Shown piece by piece: positions 37,102 through 46,078 of a stretch of 58,869 nucleotides of DNA. This DNA is from Deinococcus aestuarii (GTDB taxonomy: Bacteria > Deinococcota > Deinococci > Deinococcales > Deinococcaceae): assembly GCF_018863415.1 (NCBI RefSeq), contig NZ_JAHKSN010000029.1, positions 1 to 58,869 of the forward strand, given 5' to 3'. The notes under the pieces were generated by a model. It had not been told where the DNA came from and did no database searches. It saw nothing but the letters and a program-made list of their open reading frames with translations. The position numbers and the translations under genes were made by a program. How positions within the stretch are numbered: the stretch's first letter is position 1; every line of letters begins with the position of its first letter.

Positions 37102-40100
37102 GTGGCGGCATGGAATGATTTTCAAGACAGCCTGGCGCCTATGTCGCCATTCGACCTGTTGTGTGGGGTCGCCGCTACACAGCTCTACCCCGAGAACGCT
37201 GACCGACTCTTGCGCCTCGAAGCGCTTGCACAAGCCGCTCTGTCCCTGCCGGGGGCGGCGGGTGGGCGCAGCCCCTCGGTGGACGAGTTTCGCCGGCTCG
37301 CCGACAGGGCCGGCGCGGTCTCGGGCTTTTCCATGATGGAGGACCCCTCTGACAACGCCTTGACCGAACACCTGATCGTAGAGGCTGGGGATTTCGTGGT
37401 GTTTCCCGGCATCGAGGAGGAGGCCGTCCACAGCGTGGAGCAGCTGCTCGCGGCGGCGCTGACGCTGCTTCGGCGCGGAGCCGGGACGCCTGAACTCGGC
37501 CCTGTGGTCCGCTCGTGCGTGGCGCTCCTCGCGTTGAGCGGCGAGGTGGACCGCCGCCGGGGTCAGGCCCCTGTGCCGGGTACGCCCTCATCCAGCGTGT
37601 TCCTTCCGGAGGACGGCAGTTTCGAAGTCCTGAAGGCCGCCGTCACGTACACGGAGCGGGACCTGGCCGGCGTGCTCGCGGCCCTGGGGTTGCGCGTGAG
37701 CGACCTCGCGCCATTCATCCTGCAACCGGCGGGCGGTCCAGCGGGTGCACCGGCGCTGGACGGTGGTCCGCTCGCCCACCGGCCCCTGGTGATCATCGAG
37801 GACAGGTACGTCTTCTTCCCGGTCGGGCACGTGCTGAGAGCAGTGCGCCACCTGTTGCTGACTCCCAGCACCTTCACGGCGGCGCTCGAGGCCGCGTACC
37901 ACGACCTCGCCTGGCAGGGGGTGAGGCTCTCTCTGCGCCGCATGGGTCTCCTCTATCCTCTGGCGGCGTTTGCGGGCGTCGACCTGCCGCTCGTGCGCAC
38001 CCGCGCCTTTCAAGTTGAGGGTGACAAGGTACTGCACCTCGCGCTGGTCGGCGATCCTTTCCGCAACTACCGCCCGGATGACCGGTTCGAGCCCTCGGAC
38101 CTGAGTGAGTTGCAACCTCACCTCGACGGGAGCTACGCCGCCCTGGAGGCCCTTTACCACGCCCTCCCCGAGGAGGAGCGGCCACAGGTCTTCTCGCTGG
38201 TCGTCTTCGAGGGCCTGGGCAACGCAGCCCTGTTGCCCAGCCTCAGTGTCGAGACCCCATACGCCCTGAGTGTGGGGGTGTCCGACCTGGAGGTGATGTC
38301 GTATGACTTCGAGCGCGACCCGCTCGGCCTGCTGTACTTCGCGCAGGCGGTGGGCGACCTGTACCGCCGGCAGCGGGTGGGCATGGTGGGCACCCTCGAC
38401 CTGTTCGACGCCTACCGCCGCCACGGGCGAAGCTTCTACCTCTCGGACCAGGCACCTCCGGCGGCGCTCTTCCTGATGCCGGGGGGCGCGGGGAACGTCC
38501 GGCGCGAGCGGCGGGCCGAACTCGCCGCCCACGGCGTGCCGTACGGTCCGGTTTGGACCCGGGTCACGAATTACCACCGTGATCCGGGCGTCGCCCTCTT
38601 CCAATCGCTGGAGATGTTGCGCGGCGGCCTGATCAACCTGCTGGCCGAGGGAGACGCGCTACGAATCTGGGTGGTGGCCCAGCACGAGGAGGCGGTGGAC
38701 GTGAACCTGCCGCTGATCGCCGAGACGCTCGCGTTCTGGCTGTGGCAGCTCGCCCCCCACCTCGAAGAGGATCTGGCGGAGGCTGGACCGCACCTGTTGC
38801 GGGTCGTGATCCTGCCGGTCTCCACACTCCCTCCCGACCCGGAGGCGCCGCTGACTGGCCTGCGCGTCCTGCCCGACACGCGTGGCCGCACGGTGCTGTT
38901 GCAGGTGGACGAGACGTTCACGGCCAACTTCACCACCGCGGACAACCTTCCGGAGCGCACCCTGATGCGTATGGTGCTGGGTGCACTCGAGGAGGTCATG
39001 GTGGCCCACGGGCTCCTCAGCGCCTCACCCGACCTGGAGGCGGCCATCGCCCGCGTGATGGGCGACCCGGCGAAGAAGAAGATCAGCGTGCTGCGCGATG
39101 TGCCAGTCCTGTTCGGGGGCGACGAGCTGCCGCGCGCGCGGGTCTTGCAGGAACACCAGGAGAGCCGCTCGCTGGACTTCCTTGCCAATGCCCTGGGGGC
39201 AGACTTTCCGGTGGGCACCCTCCGGGAAGGGGCGGAGGCCCCCGCGCTCCTCAACGCCGCCGTGGGGAAGCTGTACGGGGAGTTCGTTCGCCTCGCGGGG
39301 ACGCTCGACGCCGGCCGGGCCCTGCCGTACTTCGTGCGGCAGCACGAGGCGACGGTTCAACAGACGGCCAGCCGCCAGTTCACGTTCGATTTCACCCGCC
39401 GCTGCTACGCCGATTACCCCATCATCCAGCAGCGCCTGCGCGAGGAGTACGGCCGCAACAACCGCACGGCCATCGCGTCGCGGTTCGTGATCGAGTACCT
39501 GACGGCGCAGCCGCCGCAGGGGGAGGATGCGCCGACCCTGGAGATGTACGACCGCCTGATCGCGCTCGCCGCCCTCATCCATGCCTTCGGCACGAACAGC
39601 GACCTTGCCTTCCACCGGCTGGCGCAGGTGACCGCCGAGATCCTGCCGTCCGGTCGGCTCGCCTCCGACCGGGGCGCTTACGAGCCCGCGAGGACGGCCT
39701 TCGAGGCCAACATGTTCGACGACGTCACGCGCGAGTCCCTGAGCCTGGCCCGCTCGTACCTCGGTGACCCGGCCTCCGGGTACGAACTGCCGGACCGCGC
39801 TGCGCTGGACGTAGCTTTTGAGCGCGAGACGGGCTGGACGCTGGGGGACACGCTGGAATTCCTTGAGACTGTCAGCGCTCTTCCCGGGGGTGGGGTGCTC
39901 CCACGGCAGATGCCCCTCCCCGACTTTCTCCGCACCGTCGCCCAGGCCCTGAGCTGGGACGAGGGCAAGGTGCGCGCCTTGCTGGACACGCTGAGCCTGA
40001 CGCCGCGCCCGAACTTCCTGCGCCCGCCCAAGCCCTGGCGCCCCGAGGACGTCCAGCCGTGGCGCTTCAACCGCCGGCTGTCCTACCTGCGCCGCCCGGT

Positions 40101-40767
40101 CCTCCTGCTGGAAGGCGAGGCTACCCCCCAGGTGGTGTGGGGACCCCGGGCCGTCGCCTCCACCTCACACTATCTGCTGGACCTGCTGCAAAGCGGGCGC
40201 TTCAAGGCGGACAGTGTGGAGTTGCGGCAACTCCTTGGAGAAGTCAACCGCAGCCGGGGGCGAGCCTTCAACCGACAGGTGGCCGCCTTCCTGAGGGCCC
40301 TGGGCTTCCGACATGTCCAGGAGCAGGCGAAGGTGTTCGGAAGGGTGCGCATGCGTGACGAGCACGGCCTTGATCTCGGCGACGTCGACGTCTTCGTGGT
40401 GGACGACGTGCGACGCAGGGTGTACTGCGTGGAGTGCAAGAACTTTGCGGTGGCGCGCACCGCCGCCGAGACCCACGCCCTCTTCGAGCGGCTGGAGCGC
40501 GGAACCGAGACGGAACGCTCCATCGTGGAGCGCCACGAGCGGCGCGTCCACCACGTGCGGCGGCATCTGCCGGCCATCCTGGAGCACTTCGGCCTCCCTG
40601 CGGGGGACTGGGAGGTCGAGGGCTTCATCGTCTTCAACCACGATTCCGTCGCCTACTACCTTTCGAGCGCGGCTCTGCCCGTGCTGTCGTTCGAGCAGTT
40701 CGTCCGGCGAATGGAACGCGGTGTGGCGCGCGGGGTAGCGCTGCCCGAAACAGAGGGCACGCCATGA
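37102..40767 (+). CDS. Large protein of unknown function with C-terminal PD-(D/E)xK-like nuclease domain
   Basis: 1221 residues from GTG 37102 (MAAWNDFQDSL), chosen because a perfect AGGAGG lies 8 bp upstream; earlier in-frame starts give poor sequence. The first 1050 residues match nothing I recognise. They are mixed helical/beta, with no Walker A, helicase or transmembrane motifs that I can see. The last 170 residues contain RGRAFNRQVAAFLRALGF, then GDVDVFVVDDVRRRVYCVECKNFAV, an Asp...Glu-Cys-Lys nuclease signature (about residues 1092-1112). It is divergent from the split nuclease gene and near mug, which suggests a defence or DNA-processing role. Confidence 0.8.
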   Translation: MAAWNDFQDSLAPMSPFDLLCGVAATQLYPENADRLLRLEALAQAALSLPGAAGGRSPSVDEFRRLADRAGAVSGFSMMEDPSDNALTEHLIVEAGDFVVFPGIEEEAVHSVEQLLAAALTLLRRGAGTPELGPVVRSCVALLALSGEVDRRRGQAPVPGTPSSSVFLPEDGSFEVLKAAVTYTERDLAGVLAALGLRVSDLAPFILQPAGGPAGAPALDGGPLAHRPLVIIEDRYVFFPVGHVLRAVRHLLLTPSTFTAALEAAYHDLAWQGVRLSLRRMGLLYPLAAFAGVDLPLVRTRAFQVEGDKVLHLALVGDPFRNYRPDDRFEPSDLSELQPHLDGSYAALEALYHALPEEERPQVFSLVVFEGLGNAALLPSLSVETPYALSVGVSDLEVMSYDFERDPLGLLYFAQAVGDLYRRQRVGMVGTLDLFDAYRRHGRSFYLSDQAPPAALFLMPGGAGNVRRERRAELAAHGVPYGPVWTRVTNYHRDPGVALFQSLEMLRGGLINLLAEGDALRIWVVAQHEEAVDVNLPLIAETLAFWLWQLAPHLEEDLAEAGPHLLRVVILPVSTLPPDPEAPLTGLRVLPDTRGRTVLLQVDETFTANFTTADNLPERTLMRMVLGALEEVMVAHGLLSASPDLEAAIARVMGDPAKKKISVLRDVPVLFGGDELPRARVLQEHQESRSLDFLANALGADFPVGTLREGAEAPALLNAAVGKLYGEFVRLAGTLDAGRALPYFVRQHEATVQQTASRQFTFDFTRRCYADYPIIQQRLREEYGRNNRTAIASRFVIEYLTAQPPQGEDAPTLEMYDRLIALAALIHAFGTNSDLAFHRLAQVTAEILPSGRLASDRGAYEPARTAFEANMFDDVTRESLSLARSYLGDPASGYELPDRAALDVAFERETGWTLGDTLEFLETVSALPGGGVLPRQMPLPDFLRTVAQALSWDEGKVRALLDTLSLTPRPNFLRPPKPWRPEDVQPWRFNRRLSYLRRPVLLLEGEATPQVVWGPRAVASTSHYLLDLLQSGRFKADSVELRQLLGEVNRSRGRAFNRQVAAFLRALGFRHVQEQAKVFGRVRMRDEHGLDLGDVDVFVVDDVRRRVYCVECKNFAVARTAAETHALFERLERGTETERSIVERHERRVHHVRRHLPAILEHFGLPAGDWEVEGFIVFNHDSVAYYLSSAALPVLSFEQFVRRMERGVARGVALPETEGTP

Positions 40768-40900
40768 TCAGGCAAAGCGGCCCGGGTGGAGAGAACCTGG
40801 AACGTCCGGTCTTTCCACCGTTCGCGCTGCTGGTCTGCGGGTTAGGAGGGCGGCTTGGTCGCCAAGCTGTACCGGATGGTGGTGTGGACCAGGGACCCAC
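40768..40900. other. Short convergent intergenic region
   Basis: About 130 bp between the large nuclease-tailed gene (+) and the LysM/M23 gene (-). I see no strong hairpin and no gene. Confidence 0.4.
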
Positions 40901-41668
40901 TCAGTACAAACTCAGCGGGTCGACCGGCGTTCCCTGGACCATCACCCGGTAATCCAGGTGAGGTCCTGTGCTGTTGCCGGTGCTGCCCACCCGCGCGATG
41001 ACCTGCCCGGCCTCTACGCGCGCTCCCACCTGGGCCAGGTTCTCGCTGTTGTGGCTGTAGCGCGTCAACATGCCGTCGCCGTGGTCGACGACGACGGTCC
41101 AGCCCCACCCGCTCTGAGCGTCGAAACGGGATTCGGTTACCACCCCTGGCCGGGCGGCCCGGACAGGCGTACCCACGGGTGCCGCCAGGTCCACGCTCGG
41201 GTGGCGTTCGAGAAAGGGGGTGGTGACGCGGCCCTGCACCGGCAGCACGGGGGTCACCCGAATGGACGCCGCACGCACCGTGGGGGTGGTCGTCTGGCGC
41301 GTGATCGTCCCCTGCGCGGGCAGGGTGAGGCGCTGCCCGACGAGCAGCGGGCGCCTGGGATCGAGCCCCGGGTTGGCCGCGAGCAGCGCCGCGAGCGTCG
41401 TGCCCTGGCGCCGCGCGATCAGGGAGAGCGTGTCTCCCCGCCGCACGGTCCACCCGCGCGGGGGCGGAGCGGACGGCAGGTTCAGGCGCGCCCCCGCGAT
41501 TAGGGCCCCCGTCCGCAGCGTGGGGTTGGCCTGGACCAGGGCCTGCTCGGAGGTGCCGTGCCGCACCGCGAGTCGGGTCAGGGTGTCGCCCGGTTGCACC
41601 GTAACAGTCGCCGCCAGTGCGGAGCCAAACCACAACAGGGCGAGGGTCAAAAGTAATTTTGATCGCAT
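40901..41668 (-). CDS. Secreted LysM-LysM-M23 (LytM-like) protein with altered zinc site
   Basis: A 255-residue protein with a signal peptide (MRSKLLLTLALLWFGSALA), two LysM repeats (VQPGDTLTRLAVRHGTSEQA; VRRGDTLSLIARRQGTTLAA) and an M23 peptidase fold. The first zinc motif is kept (ERHPSVDLAAPVG). The second, normally HLHF, is HLDYRV, so the catalytic HxH is HxD. It binds peptidoglycan and may be a regulator or activator of an amidase rather than an endopeptidase. A tandem TTTACA box lies just upstream and suggests a near-leaderless transcript. Confidence 0.9.
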   Translation of the reverse strand: MRSKLLLTLALLWFGSALAATVTVQPGDTLTRLAVRHGTSEQALVQANPTLRTGALIAGARLNLPSAPPPRGWTVRRGDTLSLIARRQGTTLAALLAANPGLDPRRPLLVGQRLTLPAQGTITRQTTTPTVRAASIRVTPVLPVQGRVTTPFLERHPSVDLAAPVGTPVRAARPGVVTESRFDAQSGWGWTVVVDHGDGMLTRYSHNSENLAQVGARVEAGQVIARVGSTGNSTGPHLDYRVMVQGTPVDPLSLY

Positions 41669-41678
41669 GAACGGGGGC

Positions 41679-41710
41679 AGCTTGCCCTAGCCGTGTAAAG
41701 ATCCTGTAAA
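41679..41710 (-). promoter_or_regulatory. Tandem TTTACA box (site C) before the LysM/M23 gene
   Basis: On the minus strand TTTACA (41710-41705), N5, TTTACA (41699-41694), N9 and CAAGCT (41684-41679). The ATG is 10 bp further on. Confidence 0.65.
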
Positions 41711-41762
41711 GATCGGTCGGAAGGAACCGTTTGCAGGCGAAGGCGGCCCGTTGCCCACGAAC

Positions 41763-41794
41763 AAAAAGCGCGTGCCCCTGCTGCAGGGACACGC
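41763..41794 (-). terminator. Rho-independent terminator of the DUF305 gene
   Basis: On the minus strand GCGTGTCCCTG-cag-CAGGGGCACGC followed by GC and TTTTT. It lies just downstream of the DUF305 stop at 41812. Confidence 0.85.
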
Positions 41795-41811
41795 ACCTGG
41801 ACGAGAGAACG

Positions 41812-42414
41812 TTACGCGCCGCGCTTGTTCAACCACAGGCGGAAGTCGTACATCTCTCCGGCCTGCGCCGTGACGATGTCCCGCGCGAGCTTGAGAACGC
41901 GGGCGTCGCTGCTCTTCTCCAGCGCCATCTGCGCCATGTCGATGGCCGAGGAGTGGTGGGGCAGCATGCCCTGCACGAAGCCCACGTCCGGGTTCCTGGC
42001 CTTTTTCACCGCGTCGGCCATGCCGCTCATGCCGCTCTTCATCATGTTGGCCATGTTCGCGTCGCTGCCTCCGTAGACCTTCAGCAGCGTGTTCATCTGC
42101 GCGATCTCACGGTTCTGGTCCTTGATGATGGTGTTCGCCCAGGTCTTCACCGTGGCGTCCTTGCTCAGCGGCAGGACGGCCCGGGACATGTCCACGGCCG
42201 CCTGGTGGTGCGGGATCATCATGCTGAGGAACGCGCGGTCGAATGCCTTGCCCTGGAGCTTCTCGAGGCCGCTCATGTCCATCTGCATGGTCATCCCGGA
42301 CATGCTGCCGCCGGACATCTGGCTGTGGTCCATCCCACCCATACTGCCCTGGGCGAGGGCGATTCCGGTGAGCAGGGCGGCCGTGCCGCCGATCAAAAGA
42401 GAATTCCGCTTCAT
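41812..42414 (-). CDS. Exported DUF305 protein (copy 3)
   Basis: A 200-residue protein with a signal peptide (SLLIGGTAALLTGIALA) and a Met/His-rich N-terminal stretch (MGGMDHSQMSGGSMSGM) of the kind that binds Cu+. Two DUF305 repeats follow: FLSMMIPHHQAAVDMS and FVQGMLPHHSSAIDMA. It is a single gene with its own tandem TTTACA promoter (leaderless, -10 six bases from the ATG) and its own terminator, divergent from the lgt operon. Confidence 0.93.
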   Translation of the reverse strand: MKRNSLLIGGTAALLTGIALAQGSMGGMDHSQMSGGSMSGMTMQMDMSGLEKLQGKAFDRAFLSMMIPHHQAAVDMSRAVLPLSKDATVKTWANTIIKDQNREIAQMNTLLKVYGGSDANMANMMKSGMSGMADAVKKARNPDVGFVQGMLPHHSSAIDMAQMALEKSSDARVLKLARDIVTAQAGEMYDFRLWLNKRGA

Positions 42415-42420
42415 GACCCC

Positions 42421-42452
42421 AGGCTAGAGCGGGTGTGTAAAGTTCGTGTAAA
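42421..42452 (-). promoter_or_regulatory. Tandem TTTACA box (site B) before DUF305
   Basis: On the minus strand TTTACA (42452-42447), N5, TTTACA (42441-42436), N9 and TAGCCT (42426-42421). The ATG at 42414 follows after 6 bp, which indicates a leaderless mRNA. Confidence 0.75.
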
Positions 42453-42607
42453 GCGCGTCCAGGTGAGGGAAACCTGAAGTTCAGGGTGGTGGGAACACCC
42501 CCCCGAACAGAGGTGACAGCATTCCCGATCCGGGTTGTTCCTGAGTTGATGCGAGCCTGACCTTGGGTGACGGGCATCAGCGGGCAGAAGTGCGTCTTCC
42601 GCCCCCA

Positions 42608-42641
42608 GCTTTACACGAGCTTTACAGGTCCTGCGTAGCGT
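42608..42641 (+). promoter_or_regulatory. Tandem TTTACA box (site A) before lgt-DUF3105-two-component operon
   Basis: GCTTTACA occurs twice with an 11-bp period (42608-42615 and 42619-42626), followed after 9 bp by TAGCGT (42636-42641). The same layout occurs facing the other way at site B, 160 bp to the left. The operon includes the response regulator that I propose binds it. Confidence 0.75.
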
Positions 42642-42679
42642 CTGAGGACCGCTGGGCTGGCCCCGGCGACGGAGGTGGC

Positions 42680-43632
<953 letters not shown>

Positions 43633-43636
<4 letters not shown>

Positions 43637-44172
43637 ACCGACCCACCTTTTCCCCCATCCATCCTGCCCGTGCCCGTTCGCTCCGGATCCTGGTGCTGGC
43701 CCTGCCCGCCCTGCTGGCGGCCTGCTCTTCGCGGGACCTCGCCGGGGTGCAGAAGTTCACCTTCCAGGCGGGGGATCACCGCGAGGGCCGGCTGGTGTAC
43801 GCGCAGACGCCGCCCGCCGGGGGGCCGCACAACCCGTCCTGGCAGAACTGCGGCGTGTACACGTCGGCGCTGTATAACGAGTACGTCGTGCACAGCCTGG
43901 AGCACGGCGCGGTGTGGATCACGTACGGGCCGACCCTTTCCCCGGAGGACGTTCGAACCCTGGCGGGTCTGGCCCAGGGCCGCACGCACGTCCTCGTCTC
44001 CCCGAACGGGCAGCAGACCGCGCCGGTGGTCTTGACTGCGTGGGGCGCGCAGCTTCCGGTGGACGGGGTCGGCGACGCCCGCATCCGGGCCTTCCTCGAC
44101 AAGTACGAGCAGGGCCCGACCACGCCCGAGCGCGGGGCCGCCTGCACCGGCGGCTACTCGGGCACCCTGTGA
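43633..44172 (+). CDS. DUF3105 lipoprotein (copy 2)
   Basis: A 179-residue protein with a lipoprotein signal (RILVLALPALLAACSS) and the DUF3105 core HNPSWQNCGVYTSALYNEY plus VHSLEHGAVWITY. It is clearly paralogous to 13005-13505: the His/Cys/HSLEH residues and the C-terminal CTGGYSGTL are kept. The ATG overlaps the lgt stop. The function is unknown; conserved His and Cys suggest metal or redox chemistry outside the membrane. Confidence 0.9.
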
Positions 44173-44197
44173 AGGCGCCCGGGGACCAGGGGGACAC

Positions 44198-44863
44198 ATG
44201 GCCACGGTGCTGATCGTGGACGACGACCCGGCGATCCTGGAGGTGCTCACGGCCTACCTGGTGGCGGAGGGCCACAGCGTGGAGACCGAGGACGACGGGC
44301 TGGCGGCACTGCCCCGGCTCGCCCGCGCCGACGTCGCCATCCTCGACTGGATGCTGCCCGGCATGACCGGCGTGGAACTCACCGCCTACGCCCGGCGGGA
44401 GCACCCCCAGCTGCCGGTTCTGCTCCTGACTGCCCGGGGCGAGGAGGAGGACCGCCTTAGGGGCCTGAACGCCGGGGCGGACGATTACGTCGTCAAGCCC
44501 TTCAGCCCCCGCGAGGTGGTGGCCCGCGTCCGCGCCCTGCTGCGCCGGGTCGGGGTGCAGGACCGCATCGAGGCCGGGCCGCTGGTGATGAACCTCAGGA
44601 GCCGCGCCGTCGCGCTGCACGGCCAGCCGCTGGCGCTCTCCCGCACCGAGTTCGACCTGCTCGCCACCCTGGCCCAGCACCCGGGGCTGGTCTGGTCCCG
44701 CGAGCGGCTGATGGAGCGGGTGTGGGGCCCCGACTACCCGGGCGTGACCCGGGTGGTGGACGTGCACATCACCGCCGTGCGCCGCAAGCTGGGGGACGAC
44801 GCGGACGCGCCCACCTTCATCGAGACGGTGCGCGGGCTGGGGTACCGTTTCCGGGAGGACTGA
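44198..44863 (+). CDS. OmpR/PhoB-family response regulator
   Basis: A 221-residue protein: receiver domain with acidic pocket VDDD and phospho-acceptor Asp50 in AILDWMLPG, switch lysine in VVKPFSP, then an OmpR-type winged helix (LSRTEFDLLATLAQHPG; VDVHITAVRRKLG; VRGLGYRF). This class typically binds direct repeats with about 11-bp spacing, which fits the tandem TTTACA boxes here. The kinase gene starts one base after its stop. Targets probably include its own operon. Confidence 0.95.
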   Translation: MATVLIVDDDPAILEVLTAYLVAEGHSVETEDDGLAALPRLARADVAILDWMLPGMTGVELTAYARREHPQLPVLLLTARGEEEDRLRGLNAGADDYVVKPFSPREVVARVRALLRRVGVQDRIEAGPLVMNLRSRAVALHGQPLALSRTEFDLLATLAQHPGLVWSRERLMERVWGPDYPGVTRVVDVHITAVRRKLGDDADAPTFIETVRGLGYRFRED

Positions 44864-44864
44864 C

Positions 44865-45974
44865 ATGCGCCTGTTTCCCCGCTTGCTGCTCAACCACCTG
44901 ATGTGCGTCGCGGTGACCGCCGCCGTGCTGCTCCTGGCGGCCGAGGTGGCCGCCCAGCCCTTCATCGGGCACCACGTGGACGAGATGATCCGGCTGATCG
45001 GCCCGGAGGGGGGGCGGCTGCGCGGGGACCTCACCGGGGGGATGCGCGGCACCCTGACGCGCGCCCTGCTCGCGGCCCTGCCGCTGGCCCTGCTGGTCGC
45101 CACCGGGATCGCCTGGGCCTCCGCTCGGCGAGTCACCGCGTCGGTGCGCGCCCTGCAGTCGGGCAGCGGCGCCATCGCCAGCGGGGAATACGCCCGGCGG
45201 CTACCGGAGGCCGGGCAGGACGAACTCGCGGACCTCGCGCGCAGCTTCAACACGATGGCGGGGACCCTGGAACGGGTCGAGCAGACACGGGTCGAGCTGA
45301 TCGGGAACGTCGCCCACGAGCTGCGCACCCCGGTCAGCGCAGTGCGCGGCTACGCGGAGGCGGCTCAGGACGGCGTCCTGCCCGCCGGACAGGCCCTCGC
45401 CGCCATCACGCGGGAGGTGGCGGGGATGGAGAGACTCGTGCAGGACCTCAGCCTGGTGAGCCGGGTGGAGGCCGGGCGCATGGAGTTGAAGGTGGGCGAC
45501 GTGCCCCTGGCCGAGCTGCTGTCCCAGGCCCAGGACCGCTTCGCGCTGGCCTTCGAGGACCGCGGGATCGCGTTCCAGGTGGACCTGCCCCCGGGTCCCC
45601 TGACGGTCCGGGCGGACCCCGAGCGGGCGCAGCAGATCCTCGCCAACCTGTTGCGCAACGCCCTGCGGCACACCCCACCCGGCGGAACGGTGCGGGTGTC
45701 CGCCCAGGCCGAGGGGGCAAAGACCACCGTGTCCGTCGCCGACACGGGCAGCGGCATCGCCCCAGAGCACCTGGAACGGGTGTTCGAGCGCTTCTTCCGG
45801 GCGGACCCGGCCCGGACCCCGGGCGAGGGGAGTGGGGTGGGCCTGACCATCGCCCGGGGACTCGCCCGGGCGATGGGGGGGGATTTGGGCGTGCGATCGG
45901 CGCCCGGACAGGGCAGCACCTTCACCTGGACGGTCCCGCTGGGGAAATCGGCGCCTACTCCGCGCCTGGGTTGA
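44865..45974 (+). CDS. Membrane sensor histidine kinase
   Basis: A 369-residue kinase: helix 1 (about 8-30), a short extracytoplasmic loop with a His pair and acids (FIGHHVDEMIRLIGPEGG), helix 2 (about 65-88), HAMP, the dimerisation/phospho-acceptor motif GNVAHELRTPV (His151), and HATPase boxes (LLRNALRHTPPGG; ADTGSGIAP; GEGSGVGLTIARGLA). The small sensor loop, about 35 residues, resembles metal- or envelope-stress sensors. It phosphorylates the regulator encoded one base upstream. Confidence 0.95.
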   Translation: MRLFPRLLLNHLMCVAVTAAVLLLAAEVAAQPFIGHHVDEMIRLIGPEGGRLRGDLTGGMRGTLTRALLAALPLALLVATGIAWASARRVTASVRALQSGSGAIASGEYARRLPEAGQDELADLARSFNTMAGTLERVEQTRVELIGNVAHELRTPVSAVRGYAEAAQDGVLPAGQALAAITREVAGMERLVQDLSLVSRVEAGRMELKVGDVPLAELLSQAQDRFALAFEDRGIAFQVDLPPGPLTVRADPERAQQILANLLRNALRHTPPGGTVRVSAQAEGAKTTVSVADTGSGIAPEHLERVFERFFRADPARTPGEGSGVGLTIARGLARAMGGDLGVRSAPGQGSTFTWTVPLGKSAPTPRLG

Positions 45975-46042
45975 CCGGGCGGTGGCGTCGACCTCTTGAA
46001 GAGCGTTCTCAGGTCGAGATGACGCTTCGGTTCACTCTTAAA

Positions 46043-46071
46043 TTGACAATGTTGATAAGTTTGCTTAGGAT
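46043..46071 (+). promoter_or_regulatory. Strong promoter for the iron ABC operon (TTGACA-17-TAGGAT)
   Basis: TTGACA (46043-46048), a 17-bp spacer and TAGGAT (46066-46071) sit in an AT-rich island. The GTG start at 46079 lies 7 bp on, so the transcript is probably leaderless. The spacer carries TAAGtttgCTTA, a small dyad that could bind an iron regulator. Confidence 0.7.
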
Positions 46072-46078
46072 TCCGCGT

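Noticed and set aside
46049..46071. A full DtxR/Fur box in the iron promoter
   Set aside because: Only a 4-bp dyad (TAAG/CTTA) is present; too weak to name the regulator.
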